Source: Anaerocolumna sp. (GTDB lineage Bacteria > Bacillota > Clostridia > Lachnospirales > Lachnospiraceae). From it: a stretch of DNA of 64,000 nucleotides. Position 1 is the first letter of the stretch. Every line of letters starts with the position of its first letter. A program made the translations under genes and the position numbers. Under the pieces are notes generated by a model. The model was not told the origin of the DNA. It saw only the letters and a list, made by a program, of their open reading frames with translations, and ran no database searches. Where the stretch lies: the NCBI GenBank assembly GCA_029256725.1, contig JAQSXJ010000050.1, positions 1 to 64,000 on the forward strand, read 5' to 3'. Of this stretch, positions 18,149 through 28,153 are shown piece by piece.

Positions 18149-19183
18149 ATGAATCAGAAGGCAAGTGAAATACTGATAGCCGGATATGGACCGGTAAATG
18201 GAGAACCCTCCATGGGACTGTATGAACTATCAGCGGATTTTACAGAGGATAATAAAAGTTTTAGAGCGTACAAGACGAATCCCTCCTTTGCCTGTACCTG
18301 GAAGGATATGCTTTTTGCCGTAAGAGAAGAGCCAGGCAGCGGAAGTGTACTTTGCTATAAAAGGTCAGAAGAGGGATATAGCCTGCAGCATGAATTACAG
18401 CTTTCCGGCGGGGATTTGTGCCACATACTCTATGAACCGAAGGATAGCGTATTATATTGTTCCTTCTACAGTACCGGAGACATTGCCGCAATAAAGGTAG
18501 AAGATTATCATTTTACACAGGTTTTAAATCATTTCAAACTGCCAGTGAATCAGGAAACAGGACTGTCACGGGCACACTGCTGTGAAAAGGAGCCTCAGGG
18601 CTCCAGGCTGTTATTTGCTGCCATAGCACAGGATAAAATATTTGTATATGATACAAAAGAGGGGAGAATTACCACAGAAACCCCTCAAACTTTTGTCAGC
18701 CTTGATAAAGGTGCAGGACCCAGACACTTAAAATTCCATCCTGTCTTAAATTGTCTTTATGTTATAACAGAGTATTCTAACGAAATCTATGTCTATCTCT
18801 ATGAAGAAAAAGACGCAGTTCCTATCTTTACGCTCCTTCAAAAGATCAGTACCTTAGAGGAACAATTTGACGGAGAGAGTTTTGGCTCAAGCCTTGCCAT
18901 ATCCGGTGACGGAAGGTTCCTTTATGCTGCTAACAGAGGAGCTGATACCATCAGAGTATATGATATCAATACGGACGGAACGCTGACTGCGAAACAGGAT
19001 GTATCGGTTAAGGGTGAAGTTCCCAGGCATATTGCATTGACGAAGGATGACAGGCATCTGATGATTGCCAATCAGAAATCAAATCAGGTAGTAATTTATA
19101 ATGTTCAGGAAATGACGGGAAAAATATTGAATGTAGTTAAACGTATTGATTTCCCAACACCTTCTTATGTAGAAGAAATCTAA
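18149..19183 (+). CDS. Lactonase family beta-propeller protein (6-phosphogluconolactonase-like)
   Basis: Cytoplasmic seven-bladed beta-propeller of 344 residues in the lactonase/YbhE (Pgl) family. Typical blocks are GAGPRHLKFHP, YVITEYSNEIYVY, GRFLYAANRGADTIRVY and GEVPRHIALTKD. Characterised relatives hydrolyse 6-phosphogluconolactone, but many are uncharacterised. The ATG at 18149 has GAGGT six bases upstream; a GTG at 18125 in the same frame has no site. It stands alone, with a nitroreductase 100 bases downstream. Confidence 0.85.
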   Translation: MNQKASEILIAGYGPVNGEPSMGLYELSADFTEDNKSFRAYKTNPSFACTWKDMLFAVREEPGSGSVLCYKRSEEGYSLQHELQLSGGDLCHILYEPKDSVLYCSFYSTGDIAAIKVEDYHFTQVLNHFKLPVNQETGLSRAHCCEKEPQGSRLLFAAIAQDKIFVYDTKEGRITTETPQTFVSLDKGAGPRHLKFHPVLNCLYVITEYSNEIYVYLYEEKDAVPIFTLLQKISTLEEQFDGESFGSSLAISGDGRFLYAANRGADTIRVYDINTDGTLTAKQDVSVKGEVPRHIALTKDDRHLMIANQKSNQVVIYNVQEMTGKILNVVKRIDFPTPSYVEEI

Positions 19184-19282
19184 TGCAGGTGTGTTCAATT
19201 TATTGAATACTGAATACTGAAAACTAAAACTAAGCTTGTAATACCCAAGTTACAGGCGCAAATGAAAGGGCAGGTAATTAAC

Positions 19283-19864
19283 GTGATAGAACAATTTAAT
19301 GAACTTGTTACGGGAGCAAGAACCGTTCGCAGATTTGAAGAAGAAAAAGAAATCACGCTGGAACAGTTAAGGACTTTCGCTGATTTGGGCAGACTGTCAC
19401 CAAGCGGTGCGAATTTACAGCCCTTAAAATATATACTGGTAAGCAGTAAAGAAAGCAGAGAAAAGGTTTTTCCCTGTCTTTCCTGGGCAGGTTACTTAAA
19501 GGAATGGGACGGACCTGTTAAAGGAGAAAGACCGGCAGGTTATATTATCCTTTTAAGGGATAAGAACATAGCGGGTAAGGCTGGAATGGACGAAGGAATT
19601 GCAGCTCAAAGCATCTTTTTGGGTGCTGCTTACCAGGGAATAAAGGGATGCTTTATCGGCAGTGTAAAGCGTGAAATTCTGGCAAAGGAATTGGAAATCT
19701 CTGAGGATTTTGAAATTTCACTGGTAATTGCTTTAGGATATCCCAAAGAAGAAGTAGTGATAGAAGAAATCATAGAAGGAAATGTGAAGTACTGGAGAGA
19801 TGAAAAAGGCGTGCATCATGTACCAAAAAGACCTCTAGATGAAGTTATTCTAAAATCTTTTTAG
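19283..19864 (+). CDS. Nitroreductase family protein
   Basis: FMN-dependent nitroreductase-fold protein of 193 residues from the GTG at 19283. The FMN-binding RRTVRRFE-like start (here ARTVRRFEE), LSPSGANLQPLKY, the central AQSIFLGA helix and the terminal ALGYPKEE block are all typical. It probably reduces quinones, nitro groups or flavins with NAD(P)H. The start is uncertain: an ATG at 19262 in the same frame adds seven residues but lacks a ribosome site, whereas the GTG has GCAGGT upstream. The substrate is unknown. Confidence 0.88.
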   Translation: MIEQFNELVTGARTVRRFEEEKEITLEQLRTFADLGRLSPSGANLQPLKYILVSSKESREKVFPCLSWAGYLKEWDGPVKGERPAGYIILLRDKNIAGKAGMDEGIAAQSIFLGAAYQGIKGCFIGSVKREILAKELEISEDFEISLVIALGYPKEEVVIEEIIEGNVKYWRDEKGVHHVPKRPLDEVILKSF

Positions 19865-19997
19865 TCAGAAACCTTTAAATAAAGCAGAATTGATGCATTA
19901 TCTAAAAAATGCAAAGATATGACAAAATAACTCATAAAAATACGTTGAAACTGTATCTATATTACTATAGTAATTTGTCGAAATATCATTATAATAA

Positions 19998-20045
19998 AGT
20001 TAGTCTTGTTGTAATTCATAACAAGACTAACTACTAACTTTTTTT
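19998..20045 (+). terminator. Strong intrinsic terminator after the nitroreductase gene
   Basis: A perfect 13-base stem (AGTTAGTCTTGTT / AACAAGACTAACT) with a nine-base loop is followed within six bases by eight T residues. The 220 bases between here and the chemoreceptor contain a GTCAC/GTGAC hairpin near 20126-20140 but no gene. Confidence 0.88.
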
Positions 20046-20266
20046 TATGTAGTAGGAGATTTCTTCTTATTACATAAAAGGCTCTGCCGGGCAGAATGCA
20101 CATGACGCACTTAAGGAAGATTGTCACTTTTGTGACAGCGTTTTAGCGTTAAAGTCTTGCAAGCCAGATGCTATGTTATTTAATTGAACCAGGTATCCTA
20201 TCCGAAGGCAGTTTAAAACAGTGAATAAACTTCACTGCGATATAAAGATAGAAAGAGGGATGATAA

Positions 20267-21766
20267 ATGAAGAATACAGATAAGAAGGTTTTTGATCTAA
20301 AGAAAATGCATCGAATAAACCTGATAATTACATTTGCACTTGTTACGCTGATTGTTGGTCAGATACTGATTTATCGCGGTGTAGGTGAAAATATTAAGTT
20401 TCTTTTCATCGGTATTGGAATTATCGCAGTTGCTTGCGTTAACTATGCCCTGCGTATTAATGATTATATTAAAGGTTTTATATTTGCCTTTCTCCCTGCA
20501 CTAATAATGTTTGCTCTGTTTTTTCTGGACAAATATGCGTTAAATAAGCATTATATTATATTAATAACCATAATGATGGCGGCAATTTACTTTAAGAAGG
20601 AACTTTTGCTCACCTTTTGGGTATTTATCAATATCGGAATGTTCGTATCTTTTTATTTTAAACCGGAAACAGTGATGGGTGATGATTTAAGATTGCCTAC
20701 TTTTCTTATAGTAATGACTTGTATGAATGCAATTCTTTTACTGCTCTTTCTCCTTACAAAATGGGGAAGGATTCTAATTGATGCTTCTGCAAAGAAAGAA
20801 GAAGATGCACTTGCGCTGTTAAAGGAACTTGAAAGTACCTGTTCTTCTCTGGAAGAGGGAGTAGCTACCCTGGATCATAATATAACAGGCTTCACTGTGA
20901 ATACCGGAACAATCAATGAATCCAGTGATCGTATTGTAGATACGGTAAAGCAGATGGCACAGTCCATACAGGAAGAGGCTTTAAGTGTCAGTAACATGAA
21001 ATCAACTATGGATCGTTCACTTCATGAAATAGACAACGCAGTAACAGTATCTCAGGAGGTGGTATCAAAGACTGAAATAATGAACCGCAAGGTTAAGGAT
21101 AGTCATGATAATATCAGTCAGGCAGCTGATTATGCCATAAAGGTTAACGAAGTTATGGGAACTACCACAGAAACCGTATCAGATTTAAGAAATAATCTTG
21201 AAGTTGTAAATTCTCTGTTAGAAGGAATTAAACAAATTGCGGGGCAGACCAATATGTTAGCTTTAAATGCAGCAATCGAATCTGCAAGAGCAGGAGAGCA
21301 GGGTAAGGGATTTGCTGTTGTTGCAGATGAAATAAGGAAACTTGCGGAAGAGAGTTCAAGGATTGCTGGAAATATCTCAGAGGTTACCAAATCCCTGTCT
21401 GATAAAGCGAAGGATGCTGATGAGAAATCCATAGAAGGCGGAGAAGCAGTAGGAAGGATACAAACGCTACTTAAAGGGGTTAATGAAAGCTTTCAGGAGT
21501 TCATGGGAGATTATAATCTCTCCAATCGAACGCTGGGAGACAATATGGAGATGATAGGTAAAGCAGCAGACAATTTCCTGGAGGTTCAGAGGGAAATTGA
21601 TAAGGTAGCAGAGAGGGCAGAGGATAATACAGCCTCAGCGGAAGAAATACTGGCTACTTTAGAGAATGAGAACAGTCTAATATCTCAGATGAATTCATCC
21701 GTTATTGACCTGAACAATCTGAGTGCTGATATGAAAGTGCTTATAAATTCAAGAAATAATAGATAA
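20267..21766 (+). CDS. Methyl-accepting chemotaxis protein
   Basis: Chemoreceptor of 499 residues. The N-terminal 170 residues form about five or six closely spaced membrane segments with almost no extracellular loop, rather than the usual two segments around a sensor domain. A cytoplasmic coiled coil follows without a recognisable HAMP domain. The signalling tip is at about residues 325-375, with [16 protein letters not shown] and [14 protein letters not shown]. It would relay membrane or intracellular cues to CheA/CheW. The start has a GAGGGATGATAA leader. It is flanked by terminators on both sides. Confidence 0.93.
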   Translation: MKNTDKKVFDLKKMHRINLIITFALVTLIVGQILIYRGVGENIKFLFIGIGIIAVACVNYALRINDYIKGFIFAFLPALIMFALFFLDKYALNKHYIILITIMMAAIYFKKELLLTFWVFINIGMFVSFYFKPETVMGDDLRLPTFLIVMTCMNAILLLLFLLTKWGRILIDASAKKEEDALALLKELESTCSSLEEGVATLDHNITGFTVNTGTINESSDRIVDTVKQMAQSIQEEALSVSNMKSTMDRSLHEIDNAVTVSQEVVSKTEIMNRKVKDSHDNISQAADYAIKVNEVMGTTTETVSDLRNNLEVVNSLLEGIKQIAGQTNMLALNAAIESARAGEQGKGFAVVADEIRKLAEESSRIAGNISEVTKSLSDKAKDADEKSIEGGEAVGRIQTLLKGVNESFQEFMGDYNLSNRTLGDNMEMIGKAADNFLEVQREIDKVAERAEDNTASAEEILATLENENSLISQMNSSVIDLNNLSADMKVLINSRNNR

Positions 21767-21870
21767 GATTTAGGAGTTTGTAATCTTTTAATATATATAT
21801 AATTAATAATATCTTACATACAGGGAGCAAAAACAAGAGGAGGACAACTACAGAAGGAAATAGAAAGAAA

Positions 21871-21905
21871 GACTTCTACGGAAGCTTTCTTGCCGTAGTA
21901 GTCTT
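21871..21905. terminator. Bidirectional terminator between the chemoreceptor and phosphatase genes
   Basis: GACTTCTACGG pairs with CCGTAGTAGTC around a short loop, between two convergent genes. T-rich sequence flanks both sides. Confidence 0.65.
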
Positions 21906-21926
21906 CTGGATAAAAATGTATTGGAA

Positions 21927-22538
21927 TCACACTAAATGACCGGTTTCATTAAAACTCTTTAGAACCGGGTATTCTAAATCTCTGAAAATAATTTTTGTTA
22001 TGGCGGTGTTATCCACATAAAAATGATGGTACATCGTCATTTTCCATTCAAAAAGACCTATAAGGCCAGCTTTTATAATGCCGCCATGAGCAACAATAAG
22101 GACTCTTTTTCCAGGATGTTTTCCTGCAATTTCTCTTATGGTGGCAGCAGCTCTGTTACTGGCATTTAAGATGGACAGGTCACCACCTACAAAGGCACCT
22201 TCTGCTTCATCGCTTCTCCATTTAGACATTTCCTCAGGATATTTATGCTCAATTTCTTCTAAGGTAAGCCCTTCAAAGATTCCAAAATTAATTTCTCTGA
22301 TTCCTTCACAGGGTAATACAGTTAAATCGGTATCCCTGCACAATATTTCAGCAGTTTCTACTGCTCTTACAAGAGGACTGGCATAAGCTGCATCAAATTC
22401 AACAGATAATAAATTCTTTAACGCCTTCGCCTGATTTCTTCCTTCCTCACTTAATTCAATATCGGTACTCCCCTGGAATTTCCCTAATTTGTTCCACTCA
22501 GTCTCTCCATGTCTTACCAGCCAGATTTCCGTATTCAT
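21927..22538 (-). CDS. Histidine phosphatase family protein (phosphoglycerate mutase-like)
   Basis: Protein of 203 residues in the histidine phosphatase superfamily. The catalytic LVRHGETEWN is at residues 6-15, with the second arginine near SPLVRAVETA, a glutamate in INFGIFEG and the distal histidine in VAHGGIIKA. It resembles GpmB/CobC-type broad phosphatases more than glycolytic mutases. The start has AAGAGGT upstream on the minus strand. The gene converges on the chemoreceptor gene. Confidence 0.9.
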   Translation of the reverse strand: MNTEIWLVRHGETEWNKLGKFQGSTDIELSEEGRNQAKALKNLLSVEFDAAYASPLVRAVETAEILCRDTDLTVLPCEGIREINFGIFEGLTLEEIEHKYPEEMSKWRSDEAEGAFVGGDLSILNASNRAAATIREIAGKHPGKRVLIVAHGGIIKAGLIGLFEWKMTMYHHFYVDNTAITKIIFRDLEYPVLKSFNETGHLV

Positions 22539-22628
22539 AGTAACCTCTTTTCTGATTATTCATCCTGTAAGCATCCTGTTAAGTATAACATAAGAACACT
22601 TTTAAAAGCAAATGATGCAAAGCATTTT

Positions 22629-22709
22629 CCACGGCAAGGTTAGGAAGGATATCTTTGGAAATATCCGATGAGATTGGCTTACAATTATATATTCATAAGT
22701 TTGCCGTGG
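22629..22709. other. Nested inverted repeats in the divergent gap before the sensor kinase
   Basis: CCACGGCAA (22629-22637) pairs perfectly with TTGCCGTGG (22701-22709). Inside is a smaller GGATAT/ATATCC hairpin (22647-22666). It is not a class I recognise; an operator, terminator or structured leader are all possible. Confidence 0.4.
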
Positions 22710-22852
22710 GTATTTTCAAACTAAGATTGCAGGGTAAAATTGGCTATGCTACAATGAAAGTAAGATAGTATACAGGTGGAAAGAATGAAAGCGTAATCCT
22801 TTCACTCCCCCTGATTTTGTACGCATGCTAAAGCAGCAGACGGGAGCCCAAT

Positions 22853-24655
22853 ATGTTACTGCCCATTAATAAAAAAGGTTCACCCATATCCTTAAAGAGA
22901 GCACTTTTATTGGTGACAGTCATATGTTTTACTGTCCCGGTCATAGTATTTATGGTATTTATATTCTCCTATTACAGAAATAATATAATACGGAAAACAG
23001 AAACTCTTATGGCGGAAAGTTTACAAAATTACACTTCTTTCCACAGTCAGAAACTAAATGAAGCAATTGAGAGCTCCAAGAAGATATCCTATGACCTTGT
23101 ACTGGAAAAGGTCTGGAGAAAGCTGGAGGCAGGCGAAATATCAGAGGCCGGTTTTTATAAAGAGGTCATTGGAAATCTGAAGAGCAAATACATAAATGAT
23201 AACCGTTTTGTAATGTCGGTCTTCTATCTCAGTGATAATACTGACAGGCTTTATTATACTACCAGAGAGCAGAGCAGTTATATACAGATCTACAACCGGG
23301 AAGTGAAGCATTTTGCAGAGGCTATTACCATAGATAATAATTCGGATGCCCATGTTAAAATTATCAATGGCAGGATCTATATCATACGTAACCTTTATAC
23401 TACCAGAAATTACACCAAGTTTGGAACACTGGTGGTGGAACTTAATAAAGATAAGCTGTTTGAAGGAATCAATATCAATAAAGATTATGATCTGGGATTC
23501 TTTATTGATAATGCCGGTGAGATGATCATTTATAACAGCGGTTTTAAAGAAACAGGCGAGAAAGAACTCTTAAAAACTCTGAGGGGAAAGTTCGCGGCTA
23601 AGAACAACAGAAAGATGCTTCAGGTAGAGGATAAAATATACCAGGGAGTATTGTATCAGCAGAAATTTGATGATTATTATTATGGTGCGGTGCTAATGGC
23701 GAATAAAGATGTGATCTTTAGCGAAATACGTGCCTTAAATAATCTGGTACTATTTAATATTCTTATTATAGTACCGGTATTTATCTATATGTTTTATTTT
23801 ATCTCTCACAATATTACAAAACCCATGGAACGTATGGTTAAGGCTGCTAAGAAAATAGAAGGAGGAGAATTTGGCTGGCAGGTTAAGGGGGAAACCATGC
23901 CGAATCAAGAATTCACCTATCTTTCCGATGGCTTTAACAAGATGTCCTCTGAGGTTAAATACCTCTTTGATTATGCCTATAAGGAACAGCTTGCCAGAAA
24001 GGAGGCAAAGATACTGGCCTTACAATCCCAGATTAATCCGCATTTCCTGAACAATACTTTAGAAATGATGAATTGGCAGGCCAGATTAGCAGGGGATGAA
24101 GCAGTATCTAAAATGATAGAGGCGCTAGCGGTGCTGCTGAATCAAAGCATGGGAAGAGAAAATCGGAAACTGACGACTCTGTCTGAAGAATTAAAAGGAG
24201 CAGATGCTTATATCTATATAACAGCCATGCGGTTTGGTGACCGGATACGTTTTGAAAAGCAAATCGATGAATCCCTGCATAATGTACAGCTGCCTCAGCT
24301 CATTCTTCAGCCTCTTCTTGAAAATGCTGTGGTACATGGGGTCTATACGGTGAAAGGAGGAATTATCAGACTTGTGGTGTACAAGGAGGAGGAGAGGGTT
24401 ATTTTAAAGATAACCAATACTGGTGAGCTAAGCAAGGCAGAAGAAGACAGAATAAAGAATTTGCTGGAGGGAGCAAATACAGCATTGCCTGAAGGCAGAG
24501 GAAGGCATACGTCCTTAGGCATTCGTAATGTGAATGAACGTATTCAGCTTATATTTGGGGAGTCATACGGACTATCAATTTATTCAGAAGGAGAGATGGT
24601 AATATCTGCGATTACGATTCCATGTAAATGGGAGAAAGAAGAGGAGAAAAATTAA
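22853..24655 (+). CDS. YesM-type sensor histidine kinase
   Basis: Membrane sensor kinase of 600 residues. There are two transmembrane segments (about 18-42 and 298-320) flanking an extracellular dCache-like region of about 255 residues, then a HAMP domain (about 320-375), the His_kinase block with phospho-acceptor in SQINPHFLNNTLE and a C-terminal HATPase. This design is shared with YesM and other kinases that sense extracellular sugars. GGGAG precedes the ATG at 22853. The neighbouring genes are a sugar ABC importer and a YesN-type regulator, so it probably senses the imported carbohydrate. Confidence 0.92.
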   Translation: MLLPINKKGSPISLKRALLLVTVICFTVPVIVFMVFIFSYYRNNIIRKTETLMAESLQNYTSFHSQKLNEAIESSKKISYDLVLEKVWRKLEAGEISEAGFYKEVIGNLKSKYINDNRFVMSVFYLSDNTDRLYYTTREQSSYIQIYNREVKHFAEAITIDNNSDAHVKIINGRIYIIRNLYTTRNYTKFGTLVVELNKDKLFEGININKDYDLGFFIDNAGEMIIYNSGFKETGEKELLKTLRGKFAAKNNRKMLQVEDKIYQGVLYQQKFDDYYYGAVLMANKDVIFSEIRALNNLVLFNILIIVPVFIYMFYFISHNITKPMERMVKAAKKIEGGEFGWQVKGETMPNQEFTYLSDGFNKMSSEVKYLFDYAYKEQLARKEAKILALQSQINPHFLNNTLEMMNWQARLAGDEAVSKMIEALAVLLNQSMGRENRKLTTLSEELKGADAYIYITAMRFGDRIRFEKQIDESLHNVQLPQLILQPLLENAVVHGVYTVKGGIIRLVVYKEEERVILKITNTGELSKAEEDRIKNLLEGANTALPEGRGRHTSLGIRNVNERIQLIFGESYGLSIYSEGEMVISAITIPCKWEKEEEKN

Positions 24656-24930
24656 GAACTGCTTGTGATGCCGGAAAGGGTGAATGAAGGTATCGAAAAA
24701 TAAACAAGATAATACAAATAATGTCAAGATAGGAGAAGGCGGGGAAAGTCTAAAAGAGGTATAATAATAAATTATAGTGAAGACCGAATTAATTTATATA
24801 TACCGTGGCAATGGTAATATGCCAGAAGAAGTGAAAGAAAATTATATATGAAAGGATGCCACATAAGTATTTTTTCACTTTTTATAGTGGCTGTATGGCA
24901 GAGTAAACTGCCATATGCAATGGTGTAAAT

Positions 24931-26244
24931 ATGAAGATAACGGTGAAATGGCTGTCCTTGCTATTAGCTGTAGTTCTGGTTCTTTCATTGGCAGCCTGTA
25001 GTAGTAAAAATAAATATAATAGTGTTGATGCTTTCGGGGAAGAAGATGACAGTATAGAAACAGAGGGTGAGAAGAATCCGGTAACCCTTACAACCATATC
25101 CATGTATGGTGGAACAGATCCTAATGCCTCCAATTATCAGGCGGTTATCAGTAAGTTTATGGAGGATTATCCTTATATTACGGTAGAAGACGATTCTCAG
25201 GCGGCAGATCAGGATTGGAAAACCAGAATAGCAGCAGATTTTGCAGTAGGTAATGAGCCGGATGTAATCCAGTATTTTACGGATGCTAATGCAAGTGACG
25301 TCCTGGCAGCAGATAAATTTGTAACCATTGATGTAATCAAAGCAGTATATCCGGATTATGCAAAAGATACTCTGGATTCTGCTTTAGAAGCGGCCGCCAA
25401 TCCGGATGGTGTTAGGCGGGCAGTACCTACCACTGGCTATTGGGAGGGATTATTCTGTAATAAAGACCTTTTTGACAATTATGGGCTTGCTCTGCCCACT
25501 ACCTGGGATAAGATGGTGAAGGCAATTGAAGTCTTTCAGGCGAATGATATCATTCCCATTGCAGTATCTTTAAACAATGTTCCGCATTACTGGGTAGAGT
25601 ATCTAATGTTGTCTGCAGCAGGGCCTGAGGAGTATAAAAAGGTACCAAAGACTGCACCGGTAGCATGGTGCAATGGACTTGCCATGTTTAAGACTTTAAG
25701 AGATATGGGAGCCTTTCCTGTGGATACAGACACAATAGATAATGATCTGGCCGGTGAATTATTCAAGACAAAAAAAGCAGCCATGCAGTTAGACGGCTCC
25801 TGGTATGCCAGCGGTATAACAGATCAGATAAATACCGTAGTAGTAGAATTACCGGTAATACCGGGAGGTAAATCTAACCCCGGCGTAATGGTCGGTGGAA
25901 TCTCTTCCGGGTTTTATATCACTAAAAAAGCCTGGGAGGACATGGATACAAGGGAGGCAGCAGTAAAGTTTGTTATGGCAAATACCAACAAAGAAGCTGT
26001 TTCCATGTATTGGGGCGGAAACGGTCAGGCTGCGGCAGTAGTCAATCCCAGCAGCAATATGACACCTCTTGGGATGTCGGGACTGGAATACAGCAACAGG
26101 GCGACCAGTAGTTCACCACCTACTGATTCGAGAATTTCTCAGGAAGCCTATAATACCTTAATCGCTGGTATTGTAGATATCTCGACCGGAGCAAAGACAC
26201 CGGAAGAGTTACTGAATGAAGTACTGGCTATTAATGCAAAGTAG
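24931..26244 (+). CDS. Sugar ABC transporter substrate-binding lipoprotein
   Basis: Extracellular solute-binding protein family 1, 437 residues. The signal peptide ends in a lipobox (LSLAACSS, Cys23), so it is a lipid-anchored surface protein. The mature part has an acidic linker and a two-lobed binding domain with FMEDYPYITVE and AMQLDGSWYASG, typical of oligosaccharide binders. It feeds the two permeases that follow. No ATPase is encoded here; such importers often share a general MsmK-type ATPase. The ligand is not readable from sequence. Confidence 0.92.
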   Translation: MKITVKWLSLLLAVVLVLSLAACSSKNKYNSVDAFGEEDDSIETEGEKNPVTLTTISMYGGTDPNASNYQAVISKFMEDYPYITVEDDSQAADQDWKTRIAADFAVGNEPDVIQYFTDANASDVLAADKFVTIDVIKAVYPDYAKDTLDSALEAAANPDGVRRAVPTTGYWEGLFCNKDLFDNYGLALPTTWDKMVKAIEVFQANDIIPIAVSLNNVPHYWVEYLMLSAAGPEEYKKVPKTAPVAWCNGLAMFKTLRDMGAFPVDTDTIDNDLAGELFKTKKAAMQLDGSWYASGITDQINTVVVELPVIPGGKSNPGVMVGGISSGFYITKKAWEDMDTREAAVKFVMANTNKEAVSMYWGGNGQAAAVVNPSSNMTPLGMSGLEYSNRATSSSPPTDSRISQEAYNTLIAGIVDISTGAKTPEELLNEVLAINAK

Positions 26245-26372
26245 CCGGTAGGAAATTCGCATAATTTAATTTTCTAAGAATGGCAACGGAAAAAGGGCTG
26301 TTGCGAAGCCTTTGGGTATATAGCCGGAGGCTTGCAGCTGCCTTTTTTGTACCAAATTATAGCGGAGGCAGT

Positions 26373-27266
26373 ATGTTATATAAGAAGAAGTTACCCCTGT
26401 TGATATTTTTGCTGCCGGGACTGGCCTTAATGTTCTTGTTTCTCTACCTTCCTTTTGGAGAAAACATTATTGATAGTCTTTATGATCTGCAGTTTTTAGT
26501 AAAGATACCCGGGCAGGAGCTTGATTTTATTGGTTTAGAGAATTATCAGAAGCTATTAGCGGATGAAAGATTCAGAATAGCACTTATTAATACCTTTAAA
26601 TTAATGGGATTTACAGTGGTATTTCAGGTGGGTATAGCATTGCTGCTTGCAATCTTTGTAAGCTTTCTTAAAAGAGGTCAAAATTTTTTTCGCACGGTTT
26701 ACTTTTTCCCCATTGTTATATCTTCAACAGCCATAGGCTTAATATTTAAGTTATTTTATTATTATAACGGAGGCATGCTAAACCAATTCCTTGAAATACT
26801 GGGTTTTGAGCCTGTTAACTGGCTGTCTCCTGAGTTAGCCTTTTCTATGATATCAATTCCTGTAATCTGGAGCTATGTAGGTTTTTATTTCGCAATATTT
26901 CTGACCGGAATCAATGAAATACCGGAAGAACTCTACGAAGCTTCCAAAGTAGATGGCTGTCTGGCCTGGCAGCAGGTATATTATATCGTTCTCCCATTAA
27001 TGAAGAATATAATTGGTACCTGTCTGGTACTAGCGGTAACCGGTGCCGTAAAGGTCTTTGATTTGCCCTGGGCCATAGCACCTAAAGGCGCACCACAGGG
27101 TAAGACCCACTTTCTGGGGACCTTTCTCTATGAACAGACATTTACCATAGGAAATGTAGATTATGGATCTGCTATTGCATTTGTAATTGTATTAATTGGA
27201 TTGTTGGTATCCCAGATAATAAACAGATTGTTTAACAGGTTGTTAAAGGAAGAGGACAGCCTTTAA
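26373..27266 (+). CDS. Sugar ABC transporter permease (LacF/MalF type)
   Basis: Integral membrane permease of 297 residues with six segments and the EAA loop (ELYEASKVDGCLAWQQVYYI, residues 189-208) that contacts the ATPase. I chose the ATG at 26373 because GGAGG lies six bases upstream and the protein then begins with the expected short basic segment; an in-frame ATG at 26280 adds 31 residues that do not resemble the family. The second permease follows after 17 bases. Confidence 0.92.
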   Translation: MLYKKKLPLLIFLLPGLALMFLFLYLPFGENIIDSLYDLQFLVKIPGQELDFIGLENYQKLLADERFRIALINTFKLMGFTVVFQVGIALLLAIFVSFLKRGQNFFRTVYFFPIVISSTAIGLIFKLFYYYNGGMLNQFLEILGFEPVNWLSPELAFSMISIPVIWSYVGFYFAIFLTGINEIPEELYEASKVDGCLAWQQVYYIVLPLMKNIIGTCLVLAVTGAVKVFDLPWAIAPKGAPQGKTHFLGTFLYEQTFTIGNVDYGSAIAFVIVLIGLLVSQIINRLFNRLLKEEDSL

Positions 27267-27283
27267 GGAGGGAAATTGAATTA

Positions 27284-28129
27284 ATGGCAGTAAACAACAG
27301 ACAGAATAGACTTTCCCTGGGAGGTTTAGTAATTCGCATAATCCTGATCTTATGGGCAATAACAACAATCTACCCCTTTCTGTGGGTTATCAATAATTCC
27401 TTTAAACCTTCAAAAGAAGTAATAAATACTTCTTTTGCTCTTCCAAAGGACTTTACCCTTGAGAATTATTCTAATGCTTTTGAAAAACAGAATATTCTAA
27501 AAGCTTATAAAAACAGCCTGATAATATCCGGAACGGTAATGGTAGTATGTATGCTGCTTGGTGCTATGATGGCATTTGGAATGACCAGATATCGATTTCG
27601 GGGAAAGGCCGTAATACACAGTCTTCTGCTTGCAAGTCTGATGTTTCCGGTATATTCTACTATTATACCGGTGTTTCGGAATATGGCAGGAGTAGGGCTT
27701 TTAAATCAGCCAATCAGTGTAATACTTCCTCAGGCAGCCGGAAATCTAAGTTTCGCTGCTGTAATCTTGATGGGATTTCTTAAGGGATTACCAACAACTT
27801 TTGAGGAAGCCGCTTATCTGGAGGGGGCTGGTGTGGCAAGAATCTTTACAACAATTATATTGCCCTTTCTAAGACCTTCTATGGCAACAGTGGCAGTCTT
27901 TAGTTTTTTGTGGTCCTATAATGATCTGCTGACACAGTTGATCATGATAAGAAAACATTCCAGCCTGCCAGTCAGTGCACTTTTAATCGATATCAGTTCG
28001 AAATACGGAACTGATTACGGACTTATGGCTTCCTGTGTTACTCTGATAGTCATACCTGTACTGATAATCTATTTCATTTTACAGAAATACATTATCAAAG
28101 GATTGACAGCAGGAGCTGTTAAGGGATAA
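27284..28129 (+). CDS. Sugar ABC transporter permease (LacG/MalG type)
   Basis: Second permease of 281 residues with the TIYPFLWVINNSFK opening common to the MalG group, six membrane segments and an EAA loop at EEAAYLEGAGVARIF. With the preceding permease it forms the heterodimeric channel of a carbohydrate importer. The start follows AAGGAGGG. The response regulator gene begins 24 bases after its stop, so it is part of the same operon. Confidence 0.93.
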   Translation: MAVNNRQNRLSLGGLVIRIILILWAITTIYPFLWVINNSFKPSKEVINTSFALPKDFTLENYSNAFEKQNILKAYKNSLIISGTVMVVCMLLGAMMAFGMTRYRFRGKAVIHSLLLASLMFPVYSTIIPVFRNMAGVGLLNQPISVILPQAAGNLSFAAVILMGFLKGLPTTFEEAAYLEGAGVARIFTTIILPFLRPSMATVAVFSFLWSYNDLLTQLIMIRKHSSLPVSALLIDISSKYGTDYGLMASCVTLIVIPVLIIYFILQKYIIKGLTAGAVKG

Positions 28130-28153
28130 AATCAAATTAAACAGATACTTGAA

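Noticed and set aside
20090-20200. Possible c-di-GMP riboswitch before the chemoreceptor gene
   Set aside because: A GACGCA motif and hairpins are present, but the paired GGCAAACC and AAAGCC blocks of the class I aptamer are absent and no class II pattern is seen.
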